Source of the DNA: Hemileia vastatrix
Taxonomy: Eukaryota; Basidiomycota; Pucciniomycetes; Pucciniales; Zaghouaniaceae
Direction of reading: 5' to 3'
Assembly (NCBI GenBank): GCA_030280995.1
Contig: JASXTE010000002.1
Coordinates: 7,857,683 to 7,921,682 of the forward strand
Length of the DNA: 64,000 nt
The notes beneath the pieces were generated by a model that was not told where the DNA came from, ran no database searches, and worked only from the letters and a program-made list of their open reading frames with translations. Position numbers and translations under genes: made by a program. Positions 1-12,097 of this stretch are shown here, piece by piece (within the stretch, counting starts at the first letter, position 1; every line of letters starts with the position of its first letter).

Positions 1-211
1 AAATCCATCATGGATGTTATGAGTTTGGGATCAGGAAGTAGGAATGGAAATTGGGGTGTAAGAGGCGGGATAATGCATTATTGTGGATAATATCCACTAG
101 CCCCGGGGCTAGTGGATAAGAATCTTCCGCAATTAATAATGTCTGACCCCGGGAAAAAAAAATTCTGATCCCTAATTGCGGATCCCTGAACATTGATACC
201 CCCCTATTGAT
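1..211. repeat. Palindrome-containing dispersed repeat, copy 1
   Basis: This stretch matches 13597-13795 in inverted orientation over nearly its whole length. In the middle is a near-perfect palindrome, ATCCACTAGCCCC / GGGGCTAGTGGAT, which could fold into a cruciform or hairpin. One end reads GATACCCCC followed by TATTG in both copies, so that end is well defined. The other end may lie beyond the window edge. No coding potential is seen. It is most likely a non-autonomous (MITE-like) element; I cannot assign a superfamily. Confidence 0.6.
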
Positions 212-1258
212 TCACTCAAAAAATTCCGTTTGAGCTTGTTTATTCACATATTTCTTAAATTTCTTTGATGGTATCCAGCTCTTGACTTATGAATTTTACA
301 GTCATTTTCATAATACTTGCTCTTTCTTGTTTTGAGGGTGCTTCATGATTTTTTTATATATGAAGAATCACAAAGGACATCATTAAATCTATAATAGCAT
401 TCCACTATTTATTTAATCCTTAACTATTGGCTCTTGATGATTTTTACAAGCTTCTCCCAATCGTGAAAAATTCAGGGTTCTCTTTCTTGAGTCTTTGGGG
501 GTGTTGGAGCACTTTAACGCCATAACACAATGTTTCACTATCTTCAGATGATGGTAGAAAAGCTCAATAGAAAGGTCTTATTCCACAATTATTATTGCCC
601 GATTCCTGTCAGTCTCTTTATTTGGATCTCAAATCCATGAATAGTATTGAGCAAGGTTTGATTCGAGCTGAAGGAGGTTTAAGTTTATAAACTCAGGATT
701 ATGAAAGATATGCGTGTCATTGGTTCTTTTCTCAAATGAAGTGAAAACCGTGACTCAAGCACCAACATTTGTTTAGATTATGGTTTGCAGCGTGAACAAT
801 ACTACCGATTTTCTAGTTCAGATGGATAAGCTTCAGCGATCATAGAGCTCATCTTAAATGGCGTAGTTCATAAGACAATTATAACTATAATTACAAATTA
901 AGACGAAAAACAAGCCAGAAAAAGAAGGTAGGCTAAACCCAATCAGTGACGATCGCAATATTTCGATAACTATCTACAGTCAATCGTGCTATGAACGGGA
1001 TATATAATCATACAATAAAAATGTAGCTCAAATCGAGGTAAAACAAAATAGCAATCCTCATACATAAAGTTCATAAGCCTAACGTAATTACTAATTGAAT
1101 AGGGGGCGATGAGAAGACCTGGTAAATCGAGGAGAAATGTGGATTTTTTTTATAAAGATTGAGTATTTAAGTTGTGTAAATTGTTCAAACAAGGATAGCC
1201 CAACTCCTTTTCATACTTGCTTCCTGTCACTATCTATGTTTCACAGTATGAATCACTA
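212..1258. other. Gene-free 3' flank of the RasGEF gene
   Basis: No reading frame with recognisable content and no repeat shared with the rest of the window. This AT-rich stretch follows the end of the minus-strand RasGEF gene and probably holds its 3' UTR and terminator, but I see no site I can point to. Confidence 0.4.
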
Positions 1259-4200
1259 TTACCTCGCTTCTAATCCTACATTTTTCTCAGGCATAAATGA
1301 TGAATTCATTGAAGGAGTGTGTAGTATAAATGCGGTCTCACGTGGTTCGAGAATCAGGCTTCGACGATAAAGACTATCGGCTGATTCATGATGAGTCAAA
1401 GAGTCCAGCGTTTGTTGAATATAGCTAATTATTTCAGGCACTTCAATGTAATTGTAAGGCACTTGAAACCTTTGAAAATTTAAAACAATATTGCACATTT
1501 TCTGTAATCAAAAATATTTAAATTTTAGATTAGCCCAGATATGAGCAAGTGAGCTGAGAACATAGATAACAATAATACACAAAGAGGAACTAACTTGATA
1601 GCGGTCAAAATTAATCATTTTAAGATCAGGGTTTGAGGGCGAAACCCTCAATGCAGGATTACCTTCCTTACAGAAGGTAATATCAGTGAGATAAACTCCA
1701 AGGAAGGGTAAACAGGGTAATTTGGCGCGTCGTATCCGTGCTCGATAATCAGCATAATTACGGTCATGACTGACGGCTTCATTGAGGGCTTCGTAAGTTG
1801 CTTTACATTTATTATTCAAGCCCTCCCACGTCTTTTTGAGGCGTAATATAGTGGATGAATTAAGGGCACTTGTCACCGCCATTAAACCATTGTAATTTTG
1901 AATGGAAAGTAGCCGCTGAAAAATAAAAGTTAGACCAATGTTGCCTAATATAGCATTGATGAAGAATACTAACATCTCCCAACTTTAAAAAAAACTTTAC
2001 CAATTGAATTCTCTTTCGAAGATCATCTTCATTCAAAATAGTCTCTATAATCCATCCGGTCATTTTGGTGCTTAACCCAGTCATTTCTTTAATAAAATAA
2101 GGAACTCTGAATGGCGCCTTTTGTTTATTGAACTCCTGATTTAGGATTTCCTCAGGCTTTATGAGACAGTATATTCTAGACTCAATTAAAGTAATTTGGC
2201 GTGCAAGCTCCATTGGATCAAAATCAGTCACATGAACAGCAGGGACAATAGGATTGCTTGCAATAGACAAACGAAGCTGATGTAAAATGGTCTTCGAGAT
2301 GACAGGGGTTGGCGGTACGCTAATACCCAAACTATCACTTCGGTGGCTTCGAAGGCGCTCCAAAGATGTTTTTACTACGCCACCGTGAACTTGATTCGCA
2401 GGAATAAAAGATAAATGCAAATTTTCGCTGACACAAGGTTCTGCCTCTTTTTTGCGCAACAAATCGATTAATCGTTGAGCCGCTGCCGAAAATGAAGTTT
2501 TCATTCGAGTTTCTGCCCATTCGATGAGCATCAGACTCACGGCGCCATCAACTTCAGGGAGCCAGTGAGACTCCACCCAGGTTTTCAAAAAATTGTAGAC
2601 TCTAAGTCTGATAGGGATAATCTTTTGTTCGTGCCATTGTTTGTCCTGCAGCTCACTTGCCGGAAGGTAAGGACTTGTTAATGAAAACCGTTCAATCAAG
2701 GCTTGAGTCAGTTCAACAGGAGTGGTGAACATCCGAAAAGTTAGAAAAAATGTTTGAGCGAATAAACTGTCAACAGGAGAATCATGGCTTGTCATGCGTT
2801 CGATTAATGCTCGAAGAGTCGCTCCAATAATGCTGCCTTCATGGTTGAATAAAATTTCATCAGGTGGGTAATCACGACTCTCAAGCCAATTCGGGAAATC
2901 ATTAGCATGAGATGGTTGAGATTCTAATATGTCTATTTCTGCATCATTGCAAATCATGTTTTCGTTCACATCTGAAAGTATGTGATGGGTAGAAGTAGTA
3001 GATGATTTCCTTGAATGTAGGTCAATTCCTTTACCAGTGGTAAAAGATGGAGATAGCATAGGATTGTTGTTATCAAGAATGCTACAAATTTCTGAAGAAA
3101 TCAAATCTTCTTCCCCCCTAAAGGATAACAAAGAAACTGGATCAGCAGATACAAGTGGTTCGGGTGTGTGACCTCTAGTCCACTTGTAATCATTCGTCTC
3201 ATTTTCTGAGCACTGTAATTCAATTTGTTGATTTAAAGCAATGTTTTTGTATCCATCCCACATGGAAGTCGGAGTTGCATTGGTCCCAATAACCACAGGG
3301 GCAATGTGATTCAATTCAGCTCGACGGGAAAAATATGAGTTTTGCTGGAGCCAGGAAAATAATTTAGCCACATATTCAGAAGCTCCCCAGTCGGGATGTG
3401 GTTGAATCAACAGAGTCGAGGCTAATGAATAATGATCAGTTATGAAGTGTTTACGTTTGGAGTAAAAATATATAATTAAAATGCTACACACTATAAAGAG
3501 TTTGATTTAAATCTTGATGCATGAGGAACTTTTTTATAGCTTGTACACAATCAGTCCCGGTCCGCAGAACTGCAGTTGCTATTGACAAAAGATTAGACCT
3601 TTCAACATCCTCATTGTAGGTGAGATTTGTTGAGAATATCGAGCCAACAGCCTGAGTCGCCGTGATAATTTTTGAAGTGGCCGCAAAAAGTGCTTCGCGA
3701 CATATGAGCAATGAGCTTCCATCTTGTCTGCTAGTAGAGGTTTGTTTATGGTCTGGAAGTATTTCCACAAGGGCCAGAACTTCACGAACTTTGTCTACTA
3801 TTTCACATGCCATATCCATTAGGTGAGTATGACTTGAAGAATGTGAGGATAAAGAGTGTGTATGCAAGTGTCCAATAAAGATAGCAATGCTGGACAGTAA
3901 TTGGTTATGCATAGGACGCAAAAGCACCAGTACATCACAAATCACCGAAATATTGGGCTGAGATGAAAATAGGGGTTTAATAGAGCTGAGAGAAGAGAAC
4001 ATAGACATGGAAGATACGGAAGAGCTAGTCGAATGACCAGCTATAGAGGAACGAGATGAAGCATTTTGCATTCTAGAAGACATAAGTGAAGAGGCTGTGA
4101 CCGATGCAGGGGAACTAGGTACGGGGATTTTGGGCGAAAGCCCTAATCCATCTCTGGTTAGAGGAAAACGTGCATGGACATCACTGCTACTCTTAATAGA

Positions 4201-5230
4201 ACGAAGCTTTGCGGCTTTCTGAGTCACAGTCTCCACCAAATCGAAGTTTGAAGAAAGGGTTGAATAGAGTTTGGGTGTGCCATGAGGCTCAAGTGATGAG
4301 TCAAATGTGAAAGTATCGGAAGAAATTGACAGATCACCATGCTTTGATATTAAAAGAAAGCTCTGCACATGGGCCAAAATTATATCAGCCATTATTAGCA
4401 TACGTTCAGCCGCTATCCGCCTTTCCCATTCTGGTTGAGATTCAGAGGAAGCTGCTTTGACTTTTCTCATCAGTCCTGCCAGAGTAGATAAAATTCCCTT
4501 GCGCTCTCGAGCGAGAGAGGGAATTTTTTGAAGCAAGGGACTGTCTCGACTCAGACAGCCAGTAGAATCTAGAATAGCCCGAACAGACGAGATGATGGAA
4601 GCCGAAGCAGGCTGAAGGTGCCGGAAACGCTGATTTTGTAGTTCAAACTGAAAAAAATTAATAGCTGTACGCAGTGTTTTATAAGCCTCAGGCAAACTGC
4701 CATATTGCACCAGAGGTATAGTTTGCGAATCATTTGACCTTGAAGAAATTAGTCTGATAGAGTCAGTTCGAGAAGGCGCAAGTGGTGATTGCAAGTAATC
4801 GTCACCTGCTTTGGCAAGCTTAATTGCTGAGCCAGGAGATGAAGATACAAAATTCTATTGATCAAATTTATAGAAAATCAATTAGATTGGCTCGCCAGTT
4901 AACATCAGTAATTTTGTATGTACATACTGTATCAGCTCTAGTAGGCGACGAAAAATTGACTAAGATAACATAGTTACTAGGAAACCAACCGCGTATCGTC
5001 TGAACAGATGCTGTACGTAAACCTTTCGGGGGGGTTTTCAGGCAAGAAGTCGTGGATGTAGAGGTGTAATATTCGCCGTCCCACCAACCGCTCGGGTCTC
5101 GATTCAACACACGGATAACTTGCCCGGATTTAAAGGATAGGCAAGTATTCAAGAAAGATGATGGAGGCACAAAATCGTGCAATGCTACCACTAGATCATC
5201 CTTGGTGGATGAAATTTTCTTGTGAGGCAT
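1259..5230 (-). CDS. Cdc25/Ste6-type Ras guanine-nucleotide exchange factor with N-terminal SH3 domain
   Basis: Five exons can be joined with canonical GT..AG introns: 5230-4928, 4854-3492, 3421-1974, 1915-1595 and 1501-1259. Introns are 73, 70, 58 and 93 bp, and the sum is 1225 codons plus a TAA stop. Residues about 12-90 form an SH3 domain (ALHDF, WWDGEY, GWFPSNYV). A Ser-rich helical middle follows. A RasGEF_N module lies at about 740-865 and the catalytic CDC25 domain at about 955-1200 (LNSS, LKKTWEGL, YLTDITF, INFDRYQ, C-terminal LEPRE). Known role of the family: it loads GTP onto Ras at the plasma membrane, upstream of cAMP/PKA or MAPK signalling. The third intron (GTTAGT donor) was chosen because it keeps the helix ending KLGD in frame with RLLSIQNYNG. 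The gene appears intact and is the only clear host gene here. Confidence 0.9.
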
Positions 5231-6613
5231 GCCGATTTATTCTTGAAAATCCAAGTATCAGCAGCTTAAAATGCTAAACAGAATATTTGAATCAATATAA
5301 TATGTCAACGATGGAATGATGCCACTGATGCTATATATGCTGCAAAAGGATTTTTTTTTTAAATATAGAGGTAGTCAGCTTGGAAATTTAAAAAAAAACG
5401 GATGAATGAATTATTGTAAAAATTTGTTGGAGATAAAATGACAATGAAAAATAATATTGATGCCCACATGACCCTTTGCAAAATGGGCGCGAAAAGTTCA
5501 GCTTTGAAGACAAAACTTTGACAAAGAACAGCGGTATAAAAATAATGATTTATTAGATACTTTATTTCGGAATTGCAAAGATAAAGAGTATATCAGGAGC
5601 AAGATGGAAATTCTGCTTGAGGTCTAAACCTCACAAAAAGTATGGTAGTTTTACGCTTGGCGTCAACTTGGCAGCTTTATAACACAGATCCTGTTAATGG
5701 TGCATTCAAGGAGCATTGGATTGACAAACTGAAAGAGCTGCAGAGTTTGATTTAAGTGGAAACTACTCACCCTCACCTGAAGTATTGGTAATATTGGTTT
5801 TAGGAATAAATTTCTGGTTGGTCAAGTTTTTTTCTTCGATTTGATTTTAGAACACCTAGATGTGATAGTGAGATGAATAGACGAATATGGACACCAAGGA
5901 GCTCCTCCAAAAGAAGTCAAAGTGTGATCAGTTCAAGCTACTTCTAGAGATGGGCAGAAAAAGCCAAAAAGAGTGCAGTAGAACCCAGTTTGCAAAAAAA
6001 TAAATCAAAACAATCTAATTACTGGTACCGTGTGCCACAGACGAGAAAAATAGAAGAAAAATATTGAAAAGGTTAAACGCAATGGGATCTTGATAAGAGA
6101 TATAAGGAGACAAGGGGTGATATTAGTTCCGATAGGACTGGACTAGAAAAAGAAAAAAGTGGTTGATAAAGCCCTCAGTTACGAATGGTTAAAAGACTGG
6201 GAATCATCAATATATTAACCCAAAAAAGCCTATTAGGAAAAAAAAAGTAGTGCGAGTAGCCCCAAAAGGAGACAAAATCTGCGAAAGCTATAATTATTTT
6301 ATTTTTATTTTTTTTATGGGGGGGGGGGCGGGGAGAGAGACAGAAATTTGTCGGAGAAAACAGTCTGATTAAATACTCAAGGACTCAAATTAATTTTATG
6401 ATACCACAGTGCTCAAGAGTTAAAAGATATTTACAGAATGCCCCGATATCGACAGGTCACAAGCTGTAAATGAAGACTTTTCTTCAGATGTTGGTAAGGA
6501 CAAATACTAAATGAGATAGGCATTTGCCGCCAATATCTTTGGTTGCATCAACCCATCCACATGTGTGACTAATGGGTTTGTTTCGGAATCTTCAACCAAG
6601 AACGTAGCAGTAG
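5231..6613. other. Gene-free upstream region of the RasGEF gene
   Basis: AT-rich, with homopolymer runs (a G run near 6318) and no convincing coding frame on either strand. The first few hundred bases presumably hold the promoter of the minus-strand RasGEF gene, but no TATA box or other element is evident. Confidence 0.35.
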
Positions 6614-6615
6614 TA

Positions 6616-6735
6616 CAGCTATTTGAAAAAAGCTTGCTCTGTTTTTGCCTTCCATCTACCGCCATAAATATGACTTTAGGTTCCTTTTCACAGGGTATGA
6701 GGGAAAAAAAAGAGCAAGATTTTACCAAATAGCTG
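6616..6735. mobile_element. MITE, 120 bp, TA-flanked (CAGCTATTTG ends)
   Basis: Terminal inverted repeats CAGCTATTTG and CAAATAGCTG are flanked on both sides by TA (6614-6615 and 6736-6737). TA target duplication and CAG-type ends fit a non-autonomous Tc1/mariner-type element. It overlaps a spurious reading frame and encodes nothing recognisable. The right TA is shared with the next MITE. Confidence 0.6.
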
Positions 6736-6737
6736 TA

Positions 6738-6929
6738 CAGCCATATCGATAATGGTTGGTGCATCGATGCAAAAATATCAGAACATTTAGACAGAATGAT
6801 TGACATTTGACAGGGAAAGTGACACATTTTTCGTGAATGCAAGCTAAATTTCCTGTCAAATGTCAATTGATCTGTCCAAAGGTTTTGGAATTTTTTGCAA
6901 AACTGCACCAACCGTTTCTGATATGGCTG
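6738..6929. mobile_element. MITE, 192 bp, TA-flanked (CAGCCATATC ends)
   Basis: The left end CAGCCATATC continues into GGTTGGTGCA. The right end read on the opposite strand is CAGCCATATC, then again GGTTGGTGCA, giving imperfect inverted repeats of about 50 bp. The flanks are TA. The first nine bases equal those of the 4.6-kb mariner-like element at 8123-12748, so that family could have mobilised it (inference). Confidence 0.65.
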
Positions 6930-8122
6930 TATATACAAAATTTTTTCCGCTAGTCGAAAAAAATATAAGCTTACACTCATTGAAATTGTGACCCCTTTAC
7001 TGAAAAACACCTAGTATTGGTCACAAACCCTCATAATCTTCGATCAAGAGAAATTAGTCTCGCCTTAATTTTAAGGAGTGATTTGGGATATTGTTTCTAT
7101 GCCTTCGCCATATCTTTAGACGTCGGTTGATCAAGTGGCACGGATGATTAGTCCTTTTTGCTTCAATAATGCTGTGCTTGTACTTTTTATAATTTATTGA
7201 TCATTGCTACATCTAGCCCTCACCCTCAAATCAACTGAAATTTAATTATTTATACCGTTTGCCATATATATATTCTACTGACAAGACTCTGGATTTCTCA
7301 GAAAACCCGTCTTTGCCATTGGCATCCAACTTCAATTTATTACAATCTGTCACCATTTTCCTGTTTTACTAAATTATCGACCTTGATGTTAAGCGAAAAG
7401 TAAGAATGACAAGTGCATTTCCAGTACAATTTTTACAACCCTTATCCGGAACTCTGAGCTGCCCATCTTAGCAATGGTGAAGGCCAAGACAAATTTTATG
7501 CTGTAGATCAACGACGAATGATGTCACATGATTTTGTCGTTATAAGCACATTTCAATACTGTTTAATGAAATTTTCAATATTCAATGTAAGCAGGAAGGT
7601 CACCAACTATGAATCTGCTGCGTAGTCACTATTGCGACCCTGGTACTGCCAAGTCACAGAAGCTTGCGGAATATTTGACGAAAAAACAAAAGTTTCCCTC
7701 ACCAAAAAACGATTTGCCTATTCAAAAAGAGGTATCGCCGGCCCACCTCCCATCTTTTAGAATAGGTAAATCATTTTTGTGTGAGGGAAACTTTGATTTT
7801 TTCGTCAAAAATTTCGCAAGCTTTTGTGACTTGGCTGTATGAAGCACTCACGATAAAGACGCACTTATCACCTGCCACATGACTGTGGCTAACTAGTTCT
7901 ACCTAGATGTCTGGCCTAAATGCTTTTGCCTGACACAAATGAGTTAATGATAGTTTAAATTATGGTGGATTTAAACAAGAAATAACTGTTATACGTATCG
8001 ATCATCTGTCTGACTTGGATATCAGAGAATCAACAATAGCATGAAAAATAAGTTATTACTCTTCGTTAAACATATAAATAGAAATGATGCTGTCAAAGCT
8101 TTCAGTTTCATACACACAACTA
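6930..8122. other. Gene-free interval containing one further MITE
   Basis: No coding sequence recognised. The only defined object is the hairpin MITE at 7646-7837. The rest is AT-rich sequence ending at the TA target of the mariner-like transposon. Confidence 0.35.
7646..7837. mobile_element. Hairpin MITE, 192 bp, TA-flanked
   Basis: Left arm CTGCCAAGTCACAGAAGCTT pairs with right arm AAGCTTTTGTGACTTGGCTG. Pairing continues inward through GTTTCCCTCAC / GTGAGGGAAAC and GCCTATTC / GAATAGGT, so almost the whole unit folds into one hairpin with a roughly 35-base loop. TA flanks lie at 7644-7645 and 7838-7839. It is non-coding; a short plus-strand frame across it is an artefact of the fold-back. 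Confidence 0.65.
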
Positions 8123-8755
8123 CAGCCATATTGGCAACTCTTGGTGCAGCAAGCCAACAAAAGGGGGAGTTAGGCACAGCATTTTTGACTGACAGAGACT
8201 GACATATCTGACATTTATTACAGATCTGTCAGAGTTTGGCAACCAGTCTATGATCGATCTACACCACCATGCTGCCACCAGGTCTCCCCTACCCAGGTTT
8301 CCCCCCTCCCACCCACCTCATTCACTCATCCATCCTTTTGATTGTATCAACCCCTTCCTCACCATCCTCACCCCTCTCTTCCACCACTACTGGCACCTGG
8401 TTTTCTTTCATTGGTAAGATAATATTTGTTTTTTTTTCTTTTTTGTTGTATTTTTCCTATTTTCACTAATAATTTTTTCTGGTCTTCCCTACCCAGTTTT
8501 CACTCCTCCCATCCACCTCATCCACTTATCAATCCTTTTGATCATATCAGCCCCTTCCTCACCCCTCTCTTCCACCCACTATTGGTGCCTGGTTTTCTTT
8601 CATTGGTAAGATAATATTTGTTTGGTTTTGTTTTTTCTTTTTTGTCGTATTTTTCCTATTTTCACTGATATTTTTTTTCTTTTTTGTTGTTGTCTCTGCC
8701 AGTGATAAAGCCAACCTCTCTGACTCTCAAACACAATACTGGATCATAAGCTTTA
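8123..8755 (+). repeat. Left long terminal inverted repeat of the mariner-like element
   Basis: Inverted copy of 12098-12748. It contains an internal tandem duplication: a unit from CCCTACCCAG to TGGTAAGATAATATTTG occurs near 8290-8425 and again near 8485-8620. Each unit ends in a good splice donor, GGTAAGAT. A short frame starting MLPPGLPYPGF opens at 8269, and a counterpart opens from the right arm. The arm may therefore supply promoter and first exon to each inward-facing gene (inference). Confidence 0.8.
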
Positions 8756-8985
8756 GTACATTTCCTTTATTTCATCTTTTCCATTCTTTTTCTTATTTTT
8801 TGGTTGTTTTGTTTATGTTGATTTATTCTTCTCCTTTTATTTCTGAAGCCACCAACAAACTCTTGTTGGAAGACAAATCTTTTTTCATTTCCTGCTCTTT
8901 TCTAATTGAGTATATTTGTTTTTTTATTTTTTTTTTTTGTATTTATTTTTGCTTATTATATTTTTTTTCTCTCAAACTTTTTAGG

Positions 8986-10093
8986 ATGTATATTAAATAT
9001 GATCCTAAATTTAAGGTGAAAGCTGTAATGGCTTCATTAGATGGTGACTCATTAAATGAGATCAACTTGAAAAATGGCTTGTTGATTCATCAAAACTCTT
9101 TATGCTGTTGGCTCCAGCTGTATGAAAGCACACAAGCTGTTGTTACTGACCCTTCCACTTATCTCAAACATGGGCAGCCATCAAATTTGTGGATGAACAA
9201 AGTGACTTCTTGGAGAAGATTCTGGCAATTCACCCTACAAAATATCAGTGTGAATTACAAACAGAATTGCGGGAAAAGTATGACTTACATGTCTCTCAAA
9301 CTACTATTCATGAGGAGCTTGTGGTTCATCTTCACATGAGTAAAAAAGTGTTGCAAAAGTTTCATCCAAAGCAGGATTACAATAAAAGGATTGTATATAT
9401 GACATTAATTAGTGAATATGATCCTTCTTTCCTTGTATTCACAGGTAAGCATTATTTGATTACAAATATTTCTCAATCTTATCCTCATTAGTTTCATCTT
9501 CAATACCAGATGAATCTGGAATTTCTATGGAAGAGGTTGGCCGTGATGATGGGTGGGCAAAAGTAGGTGACCGAACAAAAAAGATGCCAAAGACTACAAG
9601 TAAATTTAGATTCAACATAATTCCTGCAGTATCTTTATCTGGTCTAGTTGCATCTACAATTCAAACAGAAATTGTTTGTAGAGTGCATTTCAAATTTTAT
9701 CAGGAAAATATCCTGGTATGATTTTTTTTTTGTTTTTTCTTACTTGGTGGGGGTAATTATGTTTGTTATTTTTTGTTTTAACAGCTTCCAATTATGTCTC
9801 CTTTTCCTGGACCCAATAGTGTAAAAGTGATGGACAATGCAGCCTTCCATCATGGAGGCCACATTTCAGAAATAGTTGAAAAATTTTAATGTCGTTTAGT
9901 TTATCTACCTGCATATTCTCCAGATCTAAACCCAATTGAAAAGGAATTCCAAGTTTTGAAATCTAAGTTGCAACATTATGCACATTTATCTGGAGATCAA
10001 GGTGATGAAGATATTATAAGATTATTTATTGAGATGTTCTTCACCAAAGAATTAATGAATGGTCTTTTTAAAGCTAGTGGTTATATTGAGTGA
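8986..10093 (+). pseudogene. Tc1/mariner (DDE_3-type) transposase, decayed
   Basis: The reading begins near MYIKYDPKFKVKAV, a helix-turn-helix-like N-terminus with DPSTYLKHGQ. The frame shifts near 9190 and continues DEQSDFLEKI. Likely introns are 9445-9491 (GTAAGC..CATTAG) and about 9717-9783 (GTATGA..TAACAG). Catalytic blocks are DESG near 9510, VMDNAAFHH near 9830 and LVYLPAYSPDLNPIEKEF near 9900-9950. A TAA interrupts the frame at about 9886, just before the last block. Known role of the family: cut-and-paste transposition at TA. The frameshift and stop make this copy inactive. Confidence 0.75.
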
Positions 10094-10525
10094 ACTAATT
10101 TATTTTAGAATATTTATGATTGTATTTGTAATGTACTTTTTTACATGGAATATAATATTTTTTAAGCAGCTACTAACAGGGTTATGGGAGAGGGAGAGAT
10201 AAGATCAGAAAAGGTAATTTTCAAGGGGAGAGTGGCCAGAGAAACATTGTGTGAGCACAGTGGCCTGCGCTCTGGGGAGTCTAGCCAGCACCAGTGTTTA
10301 TGAAATATAATATGATATTAGATCTTTATAATTACAATTTTTCCAACAAACTCACAACTCATCACTCATCCAAATTTGAAAATTATATGTTAAATATTTT
10401 ATATTTATTCATTTCTCAGACAGTTAATAAAGTAATTAAAAAGTGGGGATCATTGTGTGGAGAGAGTTGAATAAAACTGTATGATCATATTTTACATCTT
10501 TACCTAGCCACAACACAGATTCAGG

Positions 10526-12024
10526 TTACTTACCCTTTGCACGTCTCTTGAGCTTCTGAAGCTCCTTAACATGAGCACTATTTGATTTGGAGGTGCAGAC
10601 ACATGCTCTTGCTAGTGCATCAGGAATTCCCACCTCAATCAATTCATGCAGAGTATAATCTAGGAAATATGACCAGTGCGTAAGTCCCAATTTCCCAAGT
10701 CCATCTTGCAGTTTTGAGTTTTCAATATCCACACATGCTTCCTTGAAGAAAGCTTCCATTGAGTTAGGGTTTTCGTCTGAAAAGGATAGAGGTAATTCAG
10801 GTGAGGATGAAGCTGCTTGAGTTTTGATTTGGACTTCAAGTGGAGAAGAAAATTGTTCACTAGGGCCAGGATCAGAAGAGTGTGGTTATTTAGTAATGCT
10901 CTTGTATGCAAATTCAGGTGAAATTGGCAGGACTAAGTAAGTCAATTCAAGAGGGTTGACATTCTGAAAAAATAAATAAGTAAACAACTAAAAAAAGTAT
11001 AAAGAATAAAATGATATGTGAGATAACTCACCATAGCATCAGCCCAAGTGTTAGCCTTCTCAAAAGTAAGGATGAAATATTCTTGTGGATTAGCTGGGTT
11101 TATGCAACAGTGAACAAGTTCTCCATGTGTGACATCTTTATGTTTTTTATGTATTTGAAGCAGCACCTTGACTCTTTCATAGTGTAGAGCATCCTTTTTC
11201 ATGCCCTGCGTTGGATTTAAATCATTGTTTTTATCTTCTCCTTCTGATGAATCTACTATATTAGACTGCTTCAATTGTTTTATTTGAGATCCCCTCTAAA
11301 AAATTAAAGCAAATAAAAAAATTAGAGGAGAGGCAAAAATAATAAATAAAAAAAAGGAACAATTACTAACCTTTATTGCAAGTCTGGGATCATTGTGTTT
11401 GAGTAAGATAGAAACTTTTTGCTTATTGAAAAAAATTACAGCAAGATTGAGATATTCCTTAAAAATATCAACACTATTGATTTTTTTCTTCTTCTGAATA
11501 GAGAACTCTCTACTTAGGGGGATAATTCCACACCATGAGATAGTTCCTCAATCAACTTGTTTCTGTATACATGTAGCCAAAACACTTTTTTCTTCATCCT
11601 TAATTGTTTGCATCACACATTGGTGAAATTTTTCAAGATCATGGTTTGAAGCCTCCCAGACAAATGAGAGCTTTTCTGGCTCTGAATGTATCTTTTCTAA
11701 AGCAATAGTTGGATCTTCATCATTAGAAAATTGTTTTTGGGTGTTAGTTGGTTTATTCTTGTTATGCATGTAGATTTTGAAATCTATTTAAATTGTAATA
11801 TGGCCTGAGAAGTAATTAGCTGACCTGGTAGGAGAGATAAGGTCCAATGTAACATTTGATACAGAATTTTTGATTCATCCTGAAACTTCAGAAGGAGATG
11901 GAGATTCATTTGGTCTTGATACTTCAGAAGGTGATACATTAAAGAAGTAATAACTGAAGTTTTCCTCATCATTGTTGATGCGGGTAATATAGCTAGGAGG
12001 GGGGTTCACAAAGGGTAAATCCAT
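10526..12024 (-). pseudogene. Accessory gene of the mariner-like element, decayed, function unknown
   Basis: Minus-strand reading from MDLPFVNPPPSYITR (start at 12024) through an acidic linker, a segment with HYERVKVLLQIHKKHKDVTH, and a C-terminal part (LGLTHWSYFLDYTLHELIEV, then GIPDALARACV) to a basic tail RRAKGK. At least four in-frame stops interrupt it, and splice sites are seen at about 11360 and 11030. The helical C-terminal segment recalls the short SAM-like or gate-like modules of basidiomycete transposon accessory proteins (inference). It converges on the transposase, leaving only about 430 bp between them. Confidence 0.5.
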
Positions 12025-12097
12025 TATTTCTCTATCTAGACATAAACAACAAAAAAATAAGAAAAAGAACAAAAAAAATGAAATAAAAGAAATTTAA

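Noticed and set aside
5340..6500. Search for a second host gene upstream of the RasGEF gene
   Set aside because: No frame longer than about 60 codons with protein-like content on either strand.
6507..7010. A 167-codon minus-strand frame
   Set aside because: It spans two MITEs and their inverted repeats. Its translation has no recognisable content, so it is an accident of fold-back DNA.
7609..7842. Plus-strand frame of 77 codons
   Set aside because: It lies entirely over the 192-bp hairpin MITE; the two halves of the translation are mirror images of the arms.
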